From the NCBI RefSeq assembly GCF_043641665.1, contig NC_092190.1:17166048-17230047 (forward strand): a stretch of DNA of 64,000 nt, written 5' to 3'. Positions within the stretch are counted from its first letter, which is position 1. Each line of letters starts with the position of its first letter. The position numbers and the translations under genes are program-made. Below are positions 42,959 through 55,108 of the stretch, piece after piece. The notes beneath the pieces are model-generated. The model was given only the letters and a program-made list of their open reading frames with translations, was not told where the DNA came from and made no database searches. The stretch comes from Enoplosus armatus. Taxonomy: Eukaryota; Chordata; Actinopteri; Centrarchiformes; Enoplosidae.

Positions 42959-45051
42959 TAGGCAGTAAAGAGCTGAATGCATCTCGCTCTCCATGTTAGT
43001 TTGAAATGTGGCGACTGCTGAGACAAAACTAGCAGGATAAAGTGAGAGAGGGGCAAAGCAAAAGAGAAAGAGAGAAGCATGAAAGAGTGTCTGTTGCTCC
43101 TCCTGATAGACCCAGCTAGGCTATTCATTACTCCCTGAACGCCAGCCAGTGTCAGTTATATTACTGCAAAGCCGTCCCTGACTGACGGCCACGCGTGGGG
43201 GGAGAAAAATGGCTGCAAAATACTGCTCGATGCCCTGGGAGAAAACAAGGGAGGGGCAGTGATGGATGGGTGTGTTTGACCCAGGCAGAGTGGATGGCAG
43301 AGATGGGTCTCTTCCAGATGAGACAGGGAGTCGGCCGAGCCCCTGCCCCTCTGCCCAGAGCATCCCAGCCTTGTCAGGATGAGAGGCATCTCGCTAAGCT
43401 GCCTCCGTCAGTGCTTCTATCACTCGTGTCAAAACAGACGCTCTCCATATTCAACAGATAAAACTGGACCTCACGTGATGGGAATACAGAAGCACAGCTA
43501 GGCGATCCACTGAGTTTGTGATAGGCTTGATGTCAGCATGAGGGCAGATACCCCCCCCCCACACACACATCCCTATAGCAGTCCCACAAAACAATACCAT
43601 GGTAGCATTAGACAGCTTTTGGGATGATTTTATGCCCCATATGGCTTTGCACACACAGTTAAAACAAAAACGCTGCAGTATGTACCACCATGCCAAACTG
43701 TCTGCAAACTGTACATGTAGCTGGTCACCAAGACTTGTGTTTCATTGACATTAAGTTTGTTGTCAATGAGTGCAGCTCTTATTCTGTTTACTCCGCTGCA
43801 TGTGCTGCACACTTCACAGGAAAGAGATGCTACTCATCTCTGTTGTACATACACTGTCCTCAAGCTACGACTTCTCTTTACCCAGTTAACCTTTAAGTAT
43901 GATGTATTGCTAATACATCTGAGAGCACTGAGAAAAGTTTGATCAAAATCTTATATGTTATATTAAAGAGATCTTATATTTAGGTTGTGAACATCTCATT
44001 ACCATCCACATGTGTAGCAGCTCTGCTTTTTTTTTTTTTACCAACAGCTGAGAACAGGTCTCAGTATAGGATGGATCAAAGTCAGAAAAACATGAGAGAA
44101 GTGTGGATTGTTTCATTCATATGTTTGAGGGTTTAAGTATTATAGTTTCAAAGATAGAAATGATCATGCTCCCCTTAAGATTAACACATTTTCTGTTACT
44201 TTAGTGTAATGGAAAGTTTGTGTGGCCAAAAAATTAAAAAAAAAAAAAAATTTAAATTTAAAAGTTTTTTTCTATCATTTTGTGGTACAACAAGTTATGC
44301 AACAAAGGGTATCCAGAGTTTGTCACAGCACTAAATATGTACTGGACAATATGTTAATTGTCGGCATACTGTAGGTAGAATTAGTGGGGTACCCTTCCTC
44401 TCACTTACAATGTCTTTTTATCGTAAACAAATTAGCTCTCTTCCCTGTGAGTGGATACTCACACAGAGGTAATGTACTCATAATGTTTCCAAATGTCAGA
44501 GTGCAATGAAAATATTACTTCTCCTTGTAATACCAATTTCTGTTAATAGCATATTTAATGTATGGCCCCAGCTAATACTCCCTGAGACTATGGGCCACAG
44601 CATTTATTTATCCCTCATTTGGAAACAGAGACATGGCCTTCAAACCAGCTCTCTCAGAAAAGGTTAAAGGTCTTAATTTGACCTTTTCATCACTCAGTTA
44701 TGACACATGCTTGAGGCTTTGGCACTGTGTGGTTGATTACATTTTTGCCTCCAGGTTAACACTGTACTGTATGCACAGACATACAATGCAACTATGTAAT
44801 AGCGGTTTAAGACTACTGCTTGTTAGCTGGTTTCTGGGGACCACCAGGTGTCCAAAGGGTGTCAGGTAAATTATATTATCAGTAATTTCCATTTTCACGT
44901 TTAAAAACAGATGATATATTTCTATCTGTCAGGTGAATATTGCACAATTCACAAGGGTCCAATCTGCAACAGACCGGCAAAGAAAACGCGCCGAAGAATG
45001 CATGTTGATTTTGCATCATCCACGGTCGCCTCAAGTATCCGGTTTAATGAG

Positions 45052-45088
45052 TGACGTGGATTATACTGACGTCACTTGGTTGACGTTT
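45052..45088. promoter_or_regulatory. gcc2: Cluster of three TGACGT bZIP sites in gcc2 promoter
   Basis: TGACGTGG (45052-45059), TGACGTCA (45067-45074, a perfect CRE palindrome) and TGACGTTT (45081-45088) lie at 14-15 bp steps, about 170-210 bp upstream of the gcc2 start codon. TGACGTCA binds CREB/ATF factors; TGACGTGG matches the UPRE core recognised by XBP1/ATF6 and CREB3-type factors. CREB3-family factors drive secretory-pathway genes, which would suit a Golgi golgin. The role is inferred. Confidence 0.5.
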
Positions 45089-45258
45089 GCGGAAGCAAGT
45101 CGTTGCTTCAGCCTGTTAACTCAAAACCAAAACAGAGGGGGTGTTTTGGTGTTAAATCTGAAATTATTTCAGATATCGCTTTGACTCTGTCCGGTCGACT
45201 TACCGGTTATCTCTCCGTGCTTGTCAGACGACTTAGAGGTAGCTGAACTTCGACTGAG

Positions 45259-48200
45259 ATGGAGGTAAATGTCCAGTGTCGATGAATTAGCTTTAGCCAG
45301 TCTGTCTCAACTTAGTAATGCGTGTAAAGCATCTTCATGTTAGCTGATAATATAATGGTCTTCCGTGTGTAAGAGCGGCGCTAAACCCAGGTTTAAATGT
45401 TAGGGGACTTTGAAACAGGGCTGGTAACACTGGCAGCCCGCAGCAGGTTAGGCTATTTCACCAAGTCAGCTTTCCGAAGTAGTTGACACTGCTCGCCTCC
45501 TGACACTGGGAAAGACGAACCCTTTTTAAAGTACTCACAGTTGGTTTTTGAATGCCGAACTGAAAAGTGACTCCTAACAAAACATAAAACGTTTTAAAAC
45601 ATGTTCTATCAACAAGGTACTTTTGCCGACCTGCAGAGAAACTTTAAATTTCAGATTTTTTATAGGAAATACTGTGCTGCGGGCACATCTGAAGTCAAGC
45701 AGTCAAAAACAAAACAACAGATAAATATTGCATACCTAACAGAGCTTTTAAATTATTTATTTATTTATTATTTATTACTTATTTTTCCTTTCACTGAAAC
45801 AGGACCCTGGTGGTATTGGATCAGAGTCTGCTGCTCCATCACCAGCAGGTGCAGCCAAGTCAAAGGTACTGCACATCTACAAGCACATTATTGCTCAAAG
45901 AGGCAATCGCAATCTGTAATATGTCCAAATATGAATATATATGATTCACTTTTAGTTATGTATCGTTATAGATTCATGTTCCTTTCTTTTCTTTATCATT
46001 TATTCTCAGCTGGACACACTGCCCAAAGATGACCTTATCAAGTTTGCCAAGAAGCAGATGGCTGCCATGCAGAAGATGAAGGGCAGATGTGCAGGTAGCT
46101 GTAAATGCTATAAAAGCTTGTGTTTGTGTTTGACTCTTGTGTTTGGCTCTGTGGGCCAAAAGTGTACAAGCATGTGACATTATTTCCCTTTTCAGATTTG
46201 GAAAAAGAAGTTGAATCCCTCAAACAGCAATCCAAAAACAACAACAGCTGTTCAGATGACGCCGCTCTGATACAGGTTTGTTTGCAACCTTGTCTGATAT
46301 AAATATTCTTCTGTTAACATGCTGCACTTTTTTCATACTGCATCATGTGAATCATGTGGGTGTGTGTGTAATAGGAGCTGACGGAGAGGATGGATGCCTT
46401 GCTACTGGAGAAGGCAGAAACTCAGCAAAGTCTTACCCTATCTCGTAAAGATCTAGAGAGGACTAAGCAGCAAGCCAAGGTGAAACGCAACACAAATACA
46501 TAATATGATGTGTAACACTAGTGAGTTAGCCGGTTTTATTGAGTCCAACAGGGTTTCTCTGAACACTTCAGACATTTCGGTGTATTTCTGTAAATTGTAA
46601 GTTCCCTTCATTGATGCATGTATGTTTATAATGACACCCGATTGTAATGACACACCTACATAACTGTTATTTTGTGCAGGATGATCTAGCGGTTCTGCAA
46701 GGAGAGCTTGACCATGTAATAGAAGATCACCAAAGGAAGATCAAGACCCTTGAGAGCAGCATTGAGGGATCCAACAACAAACACCAAAAAGAAGTGTCTT
46801 ATTTCCAGAAATTACTGAAAGAGCGAGAAGAAAGGGAGAGGGAGAGCGAAAGAGAGAGGGAGCACCTGGCTAAACATGCCAGTGCAAAAGAGAGCGCTGA
46901 AGAAGTCAGCCGGCGCTTAGAAGCTCAGCTGGAAACCCTGCGAGCTGAACTGGAAGCAATCCAAGAGCAAAAATCGCAGGAGATTACTGAGGTGCAGGAG
47001 AGCCACCAAAGGAAGTTGACCGAGGCCCAGCAGGAGGTGGAGAACCTGAAGGAGGAGCTGGCTCAGAAGAGTCTGCAGCACGAGGAGGAAATGAGGGCTC
47101 TGGAGGAGGACTGTGAAATGGAGAGGGAGCGTCTCCTGTTGCTCCATGAGGAGCTGACCGAGCAGCTCGCTCTCAAAGGTATGACAGCGCTTCATTTAAA
47201 GGCAGCGGTCAGAACAGGAGCTATATCTGTTACAGTGAAGGCTACTCACTGTTTACTGCAGGTGATCTCACCTGTTCAAGCAATAATACTGTGTATTCTT
47301 GTAAAACATGAGACTAACCTATTTCAATGGCAGGGAGCAGAGCTGGGCCAAGCCATTTTGTGGCCCAAGCCGAATTTGGCCAGCAACTAGGGGTTATTTG
47401 TATCACCAAGTCATCAATTGAATATTTTTTCATCACACCACCATTTGGTCACCACATTTTACAGAAATACTGTGATTTTATTAATTATATGTGGTCATGC
47501 TCAAGGTTACGGCATAAATAACCTAGTTCATTCATTAATTGACAAATGAGTGTTAATATTATAATTATATTGTCATATATGTTATATCTATGTGTTTACA
47601 TCATTGATTAAATGGAAATTAAAATGACTTTAATAGCTAACATCACCCATACTTTTCCAGACAGCTACCTGCAGGACGTGCAAGAGGAAGACGAGGAACC
47701 CGCCCGTGGTTCAGGGATCGCCAAAATGCTGGAGCTGTCCGCCTGCAGTCAGGGAGACTCCGGCCACAGTGATGGAGAGGAGACAGAGGCTGGAAGACTG
47801 AGAGCAGCCATGGAAGAACTTCAAGCCCAGAACACCATGTTACAGGATGAGCTCACCCTGCTCAGTAATGTGAAGGGTGAGATTGAGGCGGAGCTGGAGA
47901 GGGCCAAGGAGGAGTTCCAGATGGAGAAAGAAGAGCTGGAGTTTAAAATCAATGAATTGCAGATGAGCCGGGAAAGTGCCCCCAATGACCCAGCCATAAC
48001 CCTGGACCCTGACCAGCAAGAAGTCCAAGGAGAGTTCCAGCAACAGAGTAAAGCACACAAAGATAAAGAGGACCCATGTGAATCCAAAGAGTCAGCAATC
48101 AGTCCTGGGGACCAAAAGAGCTTGAATCCAGAGGAGCTGAAGGCCAAGTGTGAGGCCTTGACCAGTGAGAGAGACTCTGCCCTGGCTGAGTGTCAACACA

Positions 48201-51200
48201 TGAGAGACATACTGCAAGGTGTGGAGACAGAACTGGGTGAGAAGACAAAAGATTTTGTTCTTCAATACAAAGCCATGAAGGAGCAGGGGGCCAATACTGT
48301 ACAAGAACTCCAAGACAAGATCGAAGAACTTAACCAGGAGAGGGATGAACTGTTGGAGAGGGCGAGGGAGGTTACAGAGGAGAAAAACACTGTGATGAAG
48401 AACGTAGAAGACCTGAGGCTGAAGCTTGAAGGTGAGGACCAGAAACTCCAGTCCTCTGTAGAGGAACAAACTACTTTGGCCTGTGAGCTGAAGCAATCTG
48501 TGCAGGAACTGACCCGGCAGAACGAGGAGATCCTCTCCCAACTGCAGATGAAGGAAAGCTTGACTCAAGACCTGAAAGAGATTGTCAACACGCTGACTGA
48601 AGAGCGAGACAAAACGCAAACCACAAACAACGAGAGGGCAAAAGAAATCGAGAGGCTGCTGGAGGAGAAGGAGAAAGAGGCACTTTTGCAAAGAGAGGAG
48701 AAAGAGAAGGAGTTGGAAAGCTTGAGAAAAGAGAAGGAGGATGAAGTGCAACGTCTAAAAGAGGAGAAGGGAAAGGTCGAGGAGAGCCTGAAAGAGGAGG
48801 TGGAAAGAAGGCAGGAGGAAGTTTCTGCTTTAGAGCTGACTATCAAAGACCTCTCCACAGAACGGACTGACCTCCATCAGAAATTGGAAGAGGCATCTTC
48901 CAACGCCCAGGAAACAAGAGAGCTTTTGGGCTCCAAGCTGGCAGCCCTGGAGGCTCAGTTAGCGCAGGAGATGTCTGAAAAGAGTCATCTAGAGGCAAAG
49001 TTGAATTCATTGGCAGGGGAGGCAGAGCAGGCCGGGGGTACCATCAGAGCTCTGGAGGAAAATCAGTCTGAAGTGCTCAGAAACTCCAAAGAAGTTGAGG
49101 AGCTCCGAGCACGCGTAGATGAGCTGGAAAAGGAGAGGATCCTGTTGAGGAGTAGTCTTGAGGAGGCTCAAGGGGTCACAACACTAGAGGAGGTGCAAAG
49201 GGAGCTCCAGGCTCGTATCACAGACCTGGAACAGGAGAGGAGCATGTTACGAGACAACCTGGAGGAGGTGGTGAAGGATACCGAAGGCCTGCAGAAAGAC
49301 CTGGGGGATATGAAGTCAGTCAATGAGAGGGTTAGTGAGGAGAACAAGAAACTGCTGGCTCACGTTTCTCTCATGACTCAAGAGAAAGAAGAGATGGAGA
49401 AAGGGGAAATGGAGAGAGGAGAGCTCAAAGAATTGCTGACAGAGAAAGACTCGCTCATATCTCAGCTGAGGAGCGAGATGGCTGCTCTCCAGGTGAGTGC
49501 ATCTCCTGCTGTGTCATGTTCTTGTTAGTCCTCAGGAAATTCATTTAACAGTTAAGGTTGTCTACTGATCATAGTCACTTCATTGTGATTGGCTGTATTT
49601 TGTTTTAACTGCCGAATCAGAGACAACAATTGATCATTGCTATCTGTAACTGTGCCTTTTCTGACACCACCATTTGGAATTGCCTAAATCAGAAATGTTG
49701 TAAACTTGCACCAAGTGGCTTTCAGTCATTTAGCAAGTACAATAAGGGTACAGCTTGATAAAGATGAAGTTTTTCTTCTAGCAGACATTTGGTATTATTT
49801 TTGAAATTTTCTAGACTAAACTGCTGTCTTGATTTATTGACAAAATAATCTATAGATAGATGAATGAAACGCTCTAGAAATATTGCAGTTGTTGGGCTTA
49901 TCCACTCTAACTGCAATGCAATTCTGTTTGGAGAATGTTTATCTTGTGGAAATGATGAAGAAGTTTAGCAAAAACATTAGATGTTGGCAGCTTCAAACCA
50001 AAAAACAATGCTTCCTTTGAAAAAACATTGGTGATTGACGTGTAATTGGGGTGTTTTTTTGTTTCTTCTGCTTTCTGCTCTTTCCTCTGTCATTCTCTCA
50101 GGAGTCTGCTGCCCAGTCTGCTTCTTCTGAGGAAAATGCCACCAGTGAGATCACAAAGAAAATAGGTATGGAGGTGACATTTGTCCATGTTAATGAGTAA
50201 AATAAACAAAAATATATTGAGAATGTTACTCAGACTTCTGCCCCCATCAGCTCTCCTGGAGAAAGAACACAAAGAAAAGGACGAGAAGATGAACAAAATC
50301 AAGGCAGTGGCCATCAAAGCAAAGAAGGAGCTGGACATCAGTAAGAAAGAGGTAGAGTGAAGCATGACACTTCTAAACTGTGAATGTTAGTTTGCTATCC
50401 TTTATTTAACAACATGAACATGACAAAGTAAATACACAGGAATGAACAAGTTACAGGTTAAACAATCAGCAGAAAACAGGGAAACTATAAAACTCAGTTG
50501 TAAGTGGTAGAAATTGACGCAAGTGTATAGTATCAGAAAGCTGTGCTTCATGTTCAGGACACCAGATAGATATGGATTATGGATACCTTTCTCTCCTCAG
50601 TGCTCAGATTGGTGATTGTACACAGCTTAATCTACCATTCATTTGATTTTTTGTTTATCCAGGTTACAACCCTCAAGGAGGAAGTCGAGTCACTGAAAGC
50701 AGAGAGGGAGAAAGTGAGCAGCTCTATGAAAGATATCATCCATGGTGCTGAAGGCTACAAGGTAGGAGACTGTGTGGGACAGAAGAACGACCAGAATATC
50801 CTTTTTAAGCCATGCATTATTTTAGTTTATCCAACTGGCTATGAAATGACAGCTCACTGGTCACAAATACATGTAATTCATCAAGATATTTAATGTCAAG
50901 CAGTTGTTTTACAGCGGGATGCGTTATTTTCAAAAACTGTACCGGATGAGTAAACTCTGATCAGTTTTACACCCATGCACTTCCATCCATACAGTGTGAG
51001 TTATATTATTTAATCATACTGACCTTTGTGTAAAGAAAATATATGATATAATATATGATGTTTAAACACAAATTAGGACATTAAGATGTTGTGTTGCTGT
51101 TTTCTCTACTGTGGCAGCAACAAATTACTATACTTTAGTCAAAACATACGTAAAGTGCAAGAAAGAAAAAAGGAAATCACTTGAAATGAATAATTAAACA

Positions 51201-52009
51201 GTGATGATTACTTCTTATCACTGCAATATTGTGTCATAAGCTGTGTATCAGCAGCAGTTAAAAGCCTTTTTATTTAACACAATATGCAGTAGGGATGTAT
51301 ATTTAACTCATTATTTCAATTGATGTAGCAAATAATGAACTAAAAACTAACTGATCATCTTAGTGTTAGGTTCCATAATAGAACGCCAATAAATATTTAA
51401 TGTAATCAATATTACTTAGTGTTTGACATGTAAGAATATAGACAGCACTTGTTGCAGATGGCAGAAATGTTGGTGTCGAGATGTATCACATGTCACTCCG
51501 CCTGATGGACAATTTAAATTTGTTAGATTTTCGTCAAAAGAGGAGCGCAACATAAGCTCACCCAGAATGAAACCGACAGTTTTGATCATTAAACATTTGA
51601 TTAATTGTATGCATTCCTGATATGTTGCTAATTGGCAAGTGGAAGCGTGCTCGCTGGTGTCACTCCCGGAGGTCTCCATAAGCAGCCCCCAGACTGCACT
51701 GTGCTTTACGACTGTGTCTCCATTAGAGGAGAAGCCACTCTGTTGTGTCTAATGAGAGTTTGGTCCCATACTCAACTGTAAATGCAGCTGTTATCTGAGA
51801 TGCATAGTGTCTACATTCACTGAGCTGTGTGAATGAATATATGTGTGTGTGTTTGTGTGTGTGTGTAGAACCTGCAGATAGATTACGACAGGCAGACAGA
51901 GCAACTGGATAAGGAGAGAGAGAAGGTGGAGGAGGCAGAGAGACAGATTGCTGAGCTGACCAAACGACTCAGCAGTGCTGTCGCACAGGTAACACAGAGA
52001 CACACTCAA

Positions 52010-52059
<50 letters not shown>

Positions 52060-52070
52060 ACACACACACA

Positions 52071-52109
<39 letters not shown>

Positions 52110-55038
52110 TACCACTAACAAACACACAAACTGCTCTCACCCTCCGGTAAATCTAAGCAGTGCCACTTTGTCCAGCAATACATCTCTCTAATACTTCTCG
52201 CATAACTCAGTTTCCATCTGATTTACAGTGAGTCGTTTTTCGCCAGCGACGCTTTACCCAGCTATGCTTGACAGCCCGGCACCCACAAATAGCCCATCAG
52301 ATGTGACTGGGTGAGCTAGGGATACATTTTGTTTATATATATATACTCCTCTCCCCAAGCTCATAACTGTTTCTTTCCAATGAGAGAACAACAGGCAGGT
52401 AAATGGAGCGGAGTATAGCTTCCATCTGCTCCGTGCTAGTGCAACACCATTTTCTGAGGCACAGGTTTATTCTTGTGTGCGCTCATGGGTCTCGGGGGGG
52501 GGGGGGAGACTGAACGCTCGTCTGAGATCTCAGAGTACGTCTGGACATCTCTGTTTACCAATCATAGTTTCAGTGTTTGGCTGACAGATGATGGGAGGTA
52601 TGTGCTGCTGCTGGTTCAGTGTTCCTTGCAGAGGAAGCCCTCAGAGCCTGCCGCTGTCAGTTTTGCATGAATGACTTTCAAATGTGTCTCGTGTGTTCGT
52701 GCAGGTGTGGCGCATTTGCCCACATGTGCATTTCCAGGTGAAAACCTTGAATCTGAAATGAGTAAAACAGTATTCTCTCAGTGTGAAATCCCACTTCTTG
52801 CCATAGAATATTCTCAGCTCATAAAGTAATCAGTAATGCCTAGCTAAACTTAATACAATAAAATCACCAAAAGTGACTGGTTTTGTTAAATAAATCCCAG
52901 CTAAATACAAATAGCATTGTAGTTCATCATTAACCAACTTGCCTCAAACGTGCAGGGTCGATGTAATTAACTAAAAGAGTTTTTAGGTGCCCATAGGACC
53001 CTTCAACTAAACCAGAGGAGATGCAGAGGATTCTTCACTTGATTACTGAAGGATATGAGAGTCAGAACTGTGCCTCATTTCACAAAGTACCATTAAATCA
53101 CATTCTATCTACTGGTAAACGCCCCGTTCCTGAGAAGTTTCCATCTTGGAGCTGTGAGTTTATCACCTGACAGGGATAGTGACATTAATTGTTTATGCTT
53201 TTACAGAAGGAGACACTAAGCAGCGAGAAGGAGGACCTGCTGGCCAGTATGGAGACCACGAGGATCACCGTGAGGCAGCTGGAAGCCCAAAACCAGGAGC
53301 TGCAAAGACAGACAGCCAGCCTGGACAGAGACCTGCTGGCTGAGAGAGCTATGAAAGAACAGAAGATCAAGGTAGAATGAGGAGAGGTCGATACTCTGTA
53401 TTACTGTTGTGTACTAACCATGCCAGCCTCTGCTCCCTATTTTGTATTTTAGCTGATCATATAAGAGAACCACATGCAGTGGGTGAAACTTTAGACAAAC
53501 CAGACAAAGTATTTTACAGATACTTTATTTATAATATTCTCACATCTGACAAAACCACTCTTCAGACTTAAACTGTAGTATTTGAAGGTTGGTATGATAA
53601 TATGAAATGTACAGTATATACATGCTGAAAACCCCTTTGTGTGCTTGTGTATGTGTGTTTGCCTGCTTCTCCAGGACTTGTCAACTGCGATGAAGGAGGT
53701 AGAAGAGCTGACAGCCCAGCTCCACAAGCAGCAGCAGCAGTCTCAGCAGACTGCCCAGGAGCTGGAGCAGCTACGCAAGGTACACACACACACAGCTTCT
53801 CAGACACTAGTGTCTCTGAGGGCCTGTCCAGCCAAGCGACTGGACTGGTGATGGCGGCCTGCAGCTACAGCAGCACCTCTCAGAGAGAAAGAGAGCAATT
53901 GTAGCCCACAGCACAGGAGCTGACGTTTCTTTTCCATTAGTGGGGACCTACATAGTACAGCAGTGTACATTGGAGCTCCTGGGAAGTCTGACTTTGTCAT
54001 ATGTCCACATTGTTAGTACAGCCCAACAAACATGGTCTTTTCTTTGTTAAGTAGGACAACGGCTAATTTTAAAATTGATTTGGCTCTAACAACATGTTGT
54101 TTGCAGCGTTAATGATAAATTAAATGTTGACAAGATAAAGTCACATGTTGAAAATAAGCTTCAATTCTAAATCACACCCTGACTGATGGGGAGATGAGGT
54201 TTTAGCTTTGTTCCCTGTAATGATGTACTATGTTGTTGGCTCTGCCTCTAGGAGGCACAGCAGAGCTCTCTGCTGGACATGGAGATGGCCGACTATGAAC
54301 GCCTGGTGAAAGAACTCAATGCCAAACTCGTAGAAAGTGATGAATGTGCTCAGGAGCTAAAGGCCCAGATAAACACACTGACCCAGAAGGAGGACACACT
54401 CAAACAGGAAATCGGTATGTACAAGACATTCACATTCACACTCACATAACACTTTCCGCAATGTCAGCTGGAATCCTCAAGAATAAGCGGATATAGCCAA
54501 CAGATGGATGAATGTATAATTATGTAGAAACTGCATGATAATAAAAACATACCAGAGATGGCCGACACTGACCTGAACAGAATTTTTAATAAAAGAACGT
54601 ACAATGTACTCTAGGTCCTTTTATATTGACGAAGTAATATATACTGCTGGTCTAATGTTTAGTTAGCACAGTTTTAGGAACTCCAGTCCACATTCACTGA
54701 TGGTAAACCGTTATTATTCCTGCAGAGCCCTAATGATTTACTGTCTACCGTGTAACTACAGGTCATTCTTTTGTCTCTCTCTATGTTTCCTGTTGTTCTA
54801 CAATGTCAAGCTGTGTAATGACCTTAAATAAAATGTCCTTAAATAAAAACTACACTATGTATTTCATCTAAATCATTGCGTATGTGTCTGTCTGTGTCTG
54901 TCTGTGTGTGTGTGTGTACTTGCCTTCTCCAGTGGCTTTGAAGTCCCAGTTGGACCAGGGGGAGGAGAAGACCTCCAAGATGAAACAGCTGCTGGTGAAG
55001 ACCAAAAAGGACTTGGCTGATGCCAAGAAACAGGTCTG

Positions 55039-55108
<70 letters not shown>

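Larger units (their letters stand above)
38114..45258. other. Gene desert between slc5a7 and gcc2, right part
   Basis: About 7 kb up to the gcc2 start. It contains repeat copies at 41045-41185 and 42199-42420, an isolated open stretch at 40680-41003 (listed separately), a hairpin at 42925-42958, a C-run at 43550-43560 and the gcc2 promoter near 45040-45258. The segment 43140-43440 is GC-richer than its surroundings, but none of its open frames looks like a real protein. In human, SULT1C genes occupy this interval; no sulfotransferase exon was recognised here. Confidence 0.4.

Noticed and set aside
43121..43389. Two overlapping minus-strand ORFs in a GC-richer patch
   Set aside because: No motif, no start context or splice support. 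Could be regulatory DNA, but nothing supports coding.
48092..48751. Minus-strand ORF of 219 codons opposite gcc2 exon 7
   Set aside because: Leucine-rich antisense shadow of Glu/Lys/Gln codons in the coiled coil.
52012..52150. His/Thr-rich ORFs over CA/GT tracts (also at 17290-17700, 30985-31288, 54839-55205)
   Set aside because: Pure microsatellite translations; not genes.
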